Shown here piece after piece: positions 58,309 to 64,000 of a stretch of 64,000 nt of DNA. Position 1 is the first letter of the stretch, and every line of letters begins with the position of its first letter. The notes under the pieces were generated by a model. The model saw only the letters and a program-made list of their open reading frames with translations, was not told the DNA's origin and did not search any database. The stretch lies in IMG/VR virus record IMGVR_UViG_3300031857_016023, positions 1 through 64,000 of that record; one strand, 5' to 3'. This DNA comes from a virus. The position numbers and the translations under genes were made by a program.

Positions 58309-59931
58309 TTACAATCTTGACGAAATATAACCTTTTTCCGACCAAACATCACCTGAATCCACAGTAACTTCTGGTTTTAAACCATCATCTATGAATCCAA
58401 CTGGTGCCATATCTTCATCACCAAGCATATCGTTTTCTTCCAAAAGTACCTTACGAATGTCAATATTCGTAGAATCTTTGAAGTATGTCTGTGCGGTAAG
58501 CCACGCAAACAGTACCAGACCCATCACTATGTCGTCATTATTACCTTCTTCAGCCGCATATGAATCCCTTACACGAACAAAAGTATTCAATTCTGCTATT
58601 GTATCAAAGTCTTGGATGAGTAACTTGTCGGACTCAATGAGGGTTTTGAGGTTAGCACAACCAATTTTCTTAACGGTTTTGGTAGTTTTAATGCCAAAAC
58701 CAGAGGACTTTCTAAATCCACCTGAGATTGTTTGACCTTTGATGTGGTGATGATCAATCTTATAAACATATTCATACTCCAAATCATAATGTAAAATATC
58801 TACCACCTGTTGACCCACATTATTCGTTTCAATCAATGCGTAGGCCTCATTGTATCTCTTGCACAGGCTATAAATCACCGTTGGAAAGAACAAAAGTGGC
58901 AACTTGTTATTTCTATATTTAGCGACCTGCCTATAGGGGGTTTCAGTTACATCTAAAACATTAATTGTATGATAGTCTAGGCCAACACCTTCTGAACAAT
59001 CTACGGTGGCAATATACATTCTGCCTTGTTGTGGTTGTTCATAAATGTCCAAGCAATCTTCTTGCCATGGCGGGTCACGAAATGCTAATGACCTTAGTTT
59101 GGCGCCAGTGATCAAAGTGGCAGAAGAACCAATAAACTCCGTTTCAAACTCTTGGCGAAATTGTTCTTCTGAGGTATTACGAATCGTTTCTTCTTTCCAC
59201 TTTGCATCACGACCTGGTACCTGTGACCAATGAATCTCAATTGGTTTATAGAGGCTACGTTTTTCTGTGGCATCCACCCACATCTTATAGAAATGATTGA
59301 GGCCACACGGTGTAGAAACTATAATAACCTTAGAGGTTTGACCAGAAGAAATAACCGGGTAAGTAGATGTGAAGAATTCATCTGCCATATTCTTAGGTAC
59401 GAAAGCAAATTCGTCTAAGAAAATTAAATTGTATGTACCGCCTCGAACACCGGCTGCAGATGTTGCGTATGCAAAAATCTTTGAACCATTTTCTAGTTCA
59501 ATGTTTCTTTTATTCCATGTGATAATACCTTGTTGTAACCACAATGGAAGATATTCGTAAGCCTTTTGAACCCGAGATAGAATCTCTTGTGCTAATTGAC
59601 CTTTGTTAGCAAGAATAGCAATATTGTATTCTTCTTGGAATAAAACACACCACAACATATAACCAACCGTTGTAGTAGTTTTACCAACCTGCCGAGGCAT
59701 TTTACAGATAGAGAAACGATTGGCATGAAAGTCACGCACCATTTCTTCTTGGAAATCCCACATATTAAAAGGAATAAGACCTGAGTCCACATTCACAATT
59801 TTTACATAGGTTTTTATGAAATAAACAGGATCAGAAGCACACTTAATAAACTCTTGTGCTTCTTCTTCGGTAAATGATATAGTAACTCCAACCCTTTTTA
59901 GGTTGGAATTTCCCAAATAACCATCGTTCAT
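58309..59931 (-). CDS. 17: Terminase large subunit, gp17
   Basis: This 540-residue packaging motor has Walker A MPRQVGKT at 78-85, Walker B LIFLDEFAF with D173/E174, motif III STPCGLNHFYKMW at about 206-218 and a RuvC-type nuclease domain with ATVDCSEGVGLDYH (D311 and D319). It pumps DNA into the prohead through gp20 and cuts it with gp16. Length is below T4 gp17 (610). No intron or split. Confidence 0.96.
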   Translation of the reverse strand: MNDGYLGNSNLKRVGVTISFTEEEAQEFIKCASDPVYFIKTYVKIVNVDSGLIPFNMWDFQEEMVRDFHANRFSICKMPRQVGKTTTTVGYMLWCVLFQEEYNIAILANKGQLAQEILSRVQKAYEYLPLWLQQGIITWNKRNIELENGSKIFAYATSAAGVRGGTYNLIFLDEFAFVPKNMADEFFTSTYPVISSGQTSKVIIVSTPCGLNHFYKMWVDATEKRSLYKPIEIHWSQVPGRDAKWKEETIRNTSEEQFRQEFETEFIGSSATLITGAKLRSLAFRDPPWQEDCLDIYEQPQQGRMYIATVDCSEGVGLDYHTINVLDVTETPYRQVAKYRNNKLPLLFFPTVIYSLCKRYNEAYALIETNNVGQQVVDILHYDLEYEYVYKIDHHHIKGQTISGGFRKSSGFGIKTTKTVKKIGCANLKTLIESDKLLIQDFDTIAELNTFVRVRDSYAAEEGNNDDIVMGLVLFAWLTAQTYFKDSTNIDIRKVLLEENDMLGDEDMAPVGFIDDGLKPEVTVDSGDVWSEKGYISSRL

Positions 59932-60366
59932 TTATTTTGTGATGCTACGAAGCATCCATTGGTGTTTACTATGAGTATCAATACGACCTGCAATAAAATC
60001 AGCAAGCCCTTGTTTGTCAAATTGATCTGCTAATTTAAAAGCAACATTTAAAGTGGCAAGAACTCTTTCGTTATCAGTCATTAAACGGCGAGCCATTTCT
60101 ACACCTGCAGGTACAGAAGTTTCATCTTCAATCTCTGATAGTTCCATAAAACGAGTGAAAGAACCTGGTGCATATGTGTCTAAAGAACGAATCTGTTCGG
60201 CAATTGGATCTACCGCACCATGCAGTTCTTCATAGAGATTACCAAAGAATTCATGGTATTGTGGAAAATTAGAACCTTCCACATTCCAATGGTAGTTGTG
60301 AGCTTTAAGGTATAATGCAAAAGTATCTGCAAGAACCTTCTTCATTATTTCTTGTAAAGTTTCCAT
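59932..60366 (-). CDS. Dps-like ferritin
   Basis: This 144-residue protein has the Dps ferroxidase residues: H26 in NYHWNVEG, H38 in QYHEFF, D53 and E57 in VDPIAEQIR. KHQWMLRS at the C-terminus is typical. Dps dodecamers store iron and protect DNA from peroxide. It lies between gp16 and gp17, an odd place, and may be packaged or made late. The stop is next to the gp17 start. Confidence 0.9.
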   Translation of the reverse strand: METLQEIMKKVLADTFALYLKAHNYHWNVEGSNFPQYHEFFGNLYEELHGAVDPIAEQIRSLDTYAPGSFTRFMELSEIEDETSVPAGVEMARRLMTDNERVLATLNVAFKLADQFDKQGLADFIAGRIDTHSKHQWMLRSITK

Positions 60367-60370
60367 GGTT

Positions 60371-60757
60371 TTATTTATTTTCTTTCAATTGTTTAAGTAG
60401 TTCTGCCGTAGATCCAACAAATACAGCTTTATCTATGTTCAAATTTTGAGTATTGTTTGTGGTCTTTGGTTGTAAATCTTGTTTGCGTTTCTGTACCTCT
60501 AATAAATCTTTATTCATATCTGCAAGGTTTTTCAACATACCTGCTACAACCTCAAATGCTCTTGGGTGATCAGATTGTTTGGCAACAGAAATGATATGGT
60601 CTGCTGCATCATTACCTTTTTCAATTAAATCACGAAGGTTTTGTCTAGCAAACTCAGCATCATCTTCAACAGTATCTTTTACTTCTACAATTTCTGTTGT
60701 TATTGGTATTGGTTCTATCTCTAATGCTTCAGATAATTTCTCATTTAATTTTTTCAT
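60371..60757 (-). CDS. 16: Terminase small subunit, gp16
   Basis: This 128-residue protein has the gp16 helical core: DAEFARQNLRDLIEKGNDAA, then ADHIISVAKQSDHPRAFEVV, then MLKNLADMNKDLLEVQKRK, and a tail with IDKAVFVGSTAELLKQL like T4. It regulates gp17 and recognises DNA. It is shorter than T4 gp16 (164). It heads the gp16-dps-gp17 set. Confidence 0.92.
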   Translation of the reverse strand: MKKLNEKLSEALEIEPIPITTEIVEVKDTVEDDAEFARQNLRDLIEKGNDAADHIISVAKQSDHPRAFEVVAGMLKNLADMNKDLLEVQKRKQDLQPKTTNNTQNLNIDKAVFVGSTAELLKQLKENK

Positions 60758-60790
60758 ATTAAAGTATTATTAACTATTATGTTTTAATTT

Positions 60791-63700
60791 TTAATATTCT
60801 GGAAGATCATTACCATTTTCGGGATCAACATTTGCTTTTTTGATAAACAAAACTAACGATCCACCAGGCTTTATATCAACCCATTTATCATAAGGGCTAA
60901 TATATCCTACTTGTACAGGACTACTCCTATAGGCATTAGAATTGTCAACAGTATAACCATGAATTCCGACATTCCCACCCCAGGCCCACATAGTACCATT
61001 GGTTTTCATAGCTCCAGCTGCACCGTGAGCATCAAATGTCATATGCCAATTAGTATTGGCACCAATTTGATTAGGTGAAGATCGGCTAACGCCACCCCCT
61101 TCAGAATTACCTGTGATGCCGTATAATTGACTCCCAGTCGCCCAAAGTGTTCCATCTGTTTTAACAAAAAGAAGGTTTTGGTTTAAAAGTGTAACCGATT
61201 TCCAATTAGTTTCAGTACCTAATTGTGTTGGAGATGACCTTCTTACAACTACTCCTTCATTTAATCCAAGTTTACCGTAAGCATTTCCACCCCATAACCA
61301 AAGTGTTCCATCATCTTTTAAAGCAGCTTTGCCACCATTTCCTATTCTGTCCGAAAATAATTTTTTCCAACCAGCATATGTTCCAACTTGAGTTGGACTT
61401 GATCTATTGGCTGTATCATTAAGACCTAATTGAGCAACAGCATTTTTTCCCCAAGTCCATAAAGTTCCAGTACCTTTTAAAGCCATTACACTATCAACAC
61501 TAGCTATAACATCTGTCCAAGTATTACTTGTTCCTATTTGCACAGGTGAAGAAAATGCAGCATTAAAAGCACCATCTAAACCTAATTCTCCACTTGATTG
61601 TGTGCCCCAACCCCAAAGTGTTCCATCCATCTTTAAAGCAACAGTAAAATCTAATCCTTTACTGACAGTTCTCCAACTACCACCTCCAAGGACTTGTACA
61701 GGAGAACTTATATAATTAGTTGCATTATCACCTCTTTGACCACCAGTTCCCGTTCCCCAAGACCATAAAGTGCCATCTGTTTTGATGGCTGATCCTGTTT
61801 TTATTTGGGTATAACCTGCACCTGTAGCCAATTTTTTCCAATTTGTAGCTGTTGTAAGTTGAACTGGTGAAGAAATATTTTGGCCTGGACGTCCTAGTAA
61901 AATACCATTACTGAAACCGTCACTACCAATTCCCCACAATTGTCTTTCAGGACCACCACTACCACTAGAAGCCGCCGCAGCTGCAGCATTGGCCGCAGCA
62001 AAGGCACCGTTAGCATATACACCAGCAGAAGTAGCATTGACATTTGCTGAGTTAGCAGCTGTAAATGCAGCAGTAATAGAATTGTTTTGTGTTATATTTG
62101 TAGTAGTAGCTGCATTAGCAGCAGCAAAGGCACCATTAGCATAAACTCCAGCAGAAGTAGCAATGACACTTACTGTATTGGAATTAGCAAAGGCACCGTT
62201 AGCATAAACTCCAGCAGAAGTAGCAACGGCATTTGCTGAGTTAGCAGCTGTAAAAGCAGCATTAGCATGGATAAAAGAACTGTTAGCATGAATAAAAGAA
62301 CTGTTAGCATGAATGAAAGCAGCATTAGCATGATTTCTAGCAAAACTATCAGAAGCGAATAAAGCTGCATTTGCAGCTGCAAAAGCACCATTAGCGTAAA
62401 TACCAGCAGAATTAGCAGCTATGAAAGCATTGTTAGCATGAATGAAAGCAGCATTAGCAACAGCAAAAGCACCAACACTATTAGCTGCATTAGCTAATGC
62501 AGAATGACTAATAATTACAATATTGCCATTAGAAAAATTAGCTGAAGCTCCGTTTTCATATTTGTAAATTTTACCTTCAGCTGACGTAGGAACTTTCCAA
62601 TATACAGAACCAGCAAATTTAGGGGTACTGCTATAAGATGCGCCAGTTATAGAACTTGTATTAGCAGTAGAAACATAAGCTACATTTCCTGTAAATTCAG
62701 TATTACTATCATCAAGAAGTCTAAAGTAACTAGAACTTCCACTACGATCTTGGTTAAAATTAAAATCAAAAACATATGTTTGACCTGATATAACATATAT
62801 TGTTGGGTAATTTCCTGAATATTGATCTATTTGCCAATTGGCTCCACTAGCTCCTTCAGTAATTCTAAATTTTGTAGCTGCAGGTGTTAATGATCTATAA
62901 ATTGCTGTGTTTGATGCGGTATTAGCAGCACTAAATGCAAGACCACCATCAGCTGGACTTTGTACTCTAATAGAACCAAAAATTGAATTATATGTGGTAT
63001 CACCGTAGCCAAGAGTGGTATTACCAACTAAACTGGTAGGTGCGGTCCAATATAAAATACCATTTGTATATCCAGATGTTGCATTTGAAGTAACTACTCC
63101 AGAAGATGAAACGTGTGTAACTCCTGAGAGAGCACTACCGCTTGCAAAAGGAGAAGCGGTATATAATTTAAAACCACCAAAACCAGAACCTTCTATAGCA
63201 CTAACGTCAAAAGCATATGTTTGCCCAGCAATAACATTTAATGTTGGGCTATTAGCTGTTGGACCAGCAATATCAGGAAATCTATAACGAAAAGAAATTC
63301 CGCCTTCTTGGAAAACAACAAGTCTTTGTTTTGTAGCTGAAATAAAATTTGTTCTATAAGCAATATTAGCAGTATTATTGGCAGTATTTGCTGTCAAAAA
63401 CGCTGCGTTAGCAGTATTTCTTGCAACTTGATCTGCTCCACTAGCATTGTTAGCAGCTAAAAATGCAGCATCAGCAGTATTTTGTGCATTGGTAATATTG
63501 GTATTCTGTGTAGCATTAACACCAGCTTCATTGTTAGCTGCTGCAAAAGCAGCTGTAATGCTATTATTTTGTGTAGTGTTTATACCATCAATATTATTAG
63601 CAGAAGCAAAAGATGCATTTGCTGTATTATAAGCACCATCAATATATGTTTGTAAATTTTGGTTGTTTAATGTAATTAATTGAGTTTTTAAGTTAGCATT

Positions 63701-64000
63701 AAGAGTTGCTTTTTTGAATGAAGGATCTGTAATAATAACGTCATTATTCGCACCAATTTCACCTGTATAACCTTCAAACAGTTGCCACTCTTTTGTTCCG
63801 TGATCTCGAATTAAACCAGTATGAGCATTGACACCATCGTTATAGTGTGCTGAAATACCAATATCTAATAAATCGGAAGTATAATTGCCAGCACCAAGAA
63901 GAATAACAGTATCATTAGCAACGATTGTTGTAGCACTTATAGTAAATGTATTTCCTAAAACACTTAGGTTACCTGTAATGCTAACATCACCAGTAATTGT
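60791..64000 (-). CDS. Giant tail-fibre-like protein with RCC1 propeller, 5' end outside window
   Basis: The frame is open from the right edge (64000) to 60791, so at least 1069 residues; a TTG inside at 63397 is not the start. Residues 1-110 resemble a phage fibre stem (ANDTVILLGAGNYTSDLLDI, then DGVNAHTGLIRDHGTKEWQL). Alanine/asparagine repeats (A-N-x-A-F-x-A-A-N) follow. Two beta modules each contain [VI]xxGQTYxFD (cupredoxin-like guess). A second repeat block precedes a C-terminal seven-bladed RCC1-like propeller, with blades marked by LWxWG and SSP[VTN]Q. It is probably the distal receptor-binding protein. Confidence 0.88.
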   Translation of the reverse strand, partial: TITGDVSITGNLSVLGNTFTISATTIVANDTVILLGAGNYTSDLLDIGISAHYNDGVNAHTGLIRDHGTKEWQLFEGYTGEIGANNDVIITDPSFKKATLNANLKTQLITLNNQNLQTYIDGAYNTANASFASANNIDGINTTQNNSITAAFAAANNEAGVNATQNTNITNAQNTADAAFLAANNASGADQVARNTANAAFLTANTANNTANIAYRTNFISATKQRLVVFQEGGISFRYRFPDIAGPTANSPTLNVIAGQTYAFDVSAIEGSGFGGFKLYTASPFASGSALSGVTHVSSSGVVTSNATSGYTNGILYWTAPTSLVGNTTLGYGDTTYNSIFGSIRVQSPADGGLAFSAANTASNTAIYRSLTPAATKFRITEGASGANWQIDQYSGNYPTIYVISGQTYVFDFNFNQDRSGSSSYFRLLDDSNTEFTGNVAYVSTANTSSITGASYSSTPKFAGSVYWKVPTSAEGKIYKYENGASANFSNGNIVIISHSALANAANSVGAFAVANAAFIHANNAFIAANSAGIYANGAFAAANAALFASDSFARNHANAAFIHANSSFIHANSSFIHANAAFTAANSANAVATSAGVYANGAFANSNTVSVIATSAGVYANGAFAAANAATTTNITQNNSITAAFTAANSANVNATSAGVYANGAFAAANAAAAAASSGSGGPERQLWGIGSDGFSNGILLGRPGQNISSPVQLTTATNWKKLATGAGYTQIKTGSAIKTDGTLWSWGTGTGGQRGDNATNYISSPVQVLGGGSWRTVSKGLDFTVALKMDGTLWGWGTQSSGELGLDGAFNAAFSSPVQIGTSNTWTDVIASVDSVMALKGTGTLWTWGKNAVAQLGLNDTANRSSPTQVGTYAGWKKLFSDRIGNGGKAALKDDGTLWLWGGNAYGKLGLNEGVVVRRSSPTQLGTETNWKSVTLLNQNLLFVKTDGTLWATGSQLYGITGNSEGGGVSRSSPNQIGANTNWHMTFDAHGAAGAMKTNGTMWAWGGNVGIHGYTVDNSNAYRSSPVQVGYISPYDKWVDIKPGGSLVLFIKKANVDPENGNDLPEY
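60850..61960 (-). other. RCC1-like seven-blade propeller region
   Basis: Seven units each hold [LM]W-x-x-G and SSP-x-Q: LWGIG, LWSWG, LWGWG, LWTWG, LWLWG, LWATG, MWAWG, spaced by about 45-60 residues. This is the C-terminal head of the fibre-like protein. The segment is almost certainly a closed beta-propeller. Confidence 0.85.
61965..62500 (-). repeat. Imperfect tandem repeats coding A-N-x-A-F motifs
   Basis: Units of about 54-100 bases encode variants of TSAGVYANGAFAAANAA; three near-identical copies occur at about 61990-62210. At 62263-62332 a 21-base unit (encoding HANSSFI) repeats three times. These make a fibrous stem in the fibre-like protein and can recombine. Confidence 0.85.

Noticed and set aside
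60372-60379. AATAAATA as a late promoter for the Dps-like gene
   Set aside because: It lies six bases before the start codon and overlaps the gp16 stop, so a transcript from it would have no leader; it may be chance in AT-rich DNA.
62263-62332. Three 21-base repeats resembling a short CRISPR-like array
   Set aside because: There are no spacers and the units are in-frame codons of the fibre stem.
1-64000. Evidence for a cyanobacterial host (photosystem or pigment genes)
   Set aside because: The CobS/CobT-like pair, Hsp20 and deformylase occur in cyanophages, but no psbA, hli, petE or phycobilin genes are in the window, so the host is left open.

Overview
This window is a contiguous piece of the genome of a T4-superfamily myovirus (tailed phage, contractile tail). 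Essentially every gene is read on the minus strand, so genes run from high to low coordinates. The evidence is a dense set of T4 core genes: terminase (gp16, gp17), sheath, tube, portal, prohead core, protease, scaffold and capsid (gp18-gp23), and replication, recombination and late transcription (UvsW, UvsY, gp55, gp46/47, gp45, gp44/62, RegA, gp43, UvsX, gp41). The DNA is AT-rich. There are no photosystem genes and no canonical tRNA, so the host cannot be named. A Gram-negative, probably aquatic bacterium is an inference from resemblance to marine and freshwater T4-like phages.

Layout from right to left. 64000-60791 is a giant tail-fibre-like protein, cut by the window edge, ending in a seven-bladed RCC1-like propeller. 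60757-49382 is packaging and morphogenesis: gp16, a Dps-like ferritin, gp17, gp18, gp19, gp20, gp67-like, two further core or structural genes, gp21, gp22, gp23. 49282-46137 holds a small coiled-coil gene, a tube-fold protein, uvsY, uvsW and an Sm-like protein. 46112-38490 is a sugar and cofactor-enzyme island (radical SAM, split thiamine-diphosphate enzyme, GHMP kinase, PMP-type sugar dehydratase, epimerase, FkbM methyltransferase) interrupted by gp55. 38488-35530 is gp47/gp46; 35533-33682 is peptide deformylase and a DruA-like protein. 33465-29386 is a CobT/CobS-like pair plus a small HTH protein. 29312-25706 is a glycosyltransferase, a DUF5664 enzyme and the gp45-gp44-gp62-RegA replication operon. 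25632-21889 holds Hsp20, a DUF4422 transferase, dCMP deaminase, an AbrB-like protein, rubrerythrin and an Sm-like protein. 21888-14694 is gp43, a membrane protein, UvsX, gp41 and a second DruA-like protein. 14662-10653 is a late cluster with nuclease-like and ligase-like proteins. 10631-4232 is a second glycan island. 4184-1 is a nucleotidyltransferase-kinase fusion, a DUF6321-like protein and a structural protein cut by the left edge.

Regulation is readable. The T4/cyanophage late motif NATAAATA occurs just upstream of several units (4220, 14691, 25691, 49288, 51822, 58298), matching the encoded late sigma factor gp55. Three near-consensus sigma70 promoters with 17-bp spacers (29738, 33493, 48496) drive early-type units. 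Four hairpin terminators separate units.

The most interesting signal is a short N-terminal tag. Four predicted enzymes or accessory proteins start with a sequence matching the T4 internal-protein capsid-targeting sequence (M-K-x-[FY]-x-x-[FY]-[IL]-x-E or a 9-residue version). Two of them sit directly behind late promoters. This suggests that a nucleotidyltransferase-kinase, a ligase-superfamily protein and a PD-(D/E)XK-like protein are packaged into the head, trimmed by gp21 and injected with the DNA. Other notable items are two DruA homologues, an out-of-frame gene inside the kinase gene, a tRNA-like structured RNA at 33600, rubrerythrin and Dps, and a GC-rich 5' end of gp43. No gene-free stretch exceeds about 200 bp; the longest (33481-33681) holds a promoter and the structured element.
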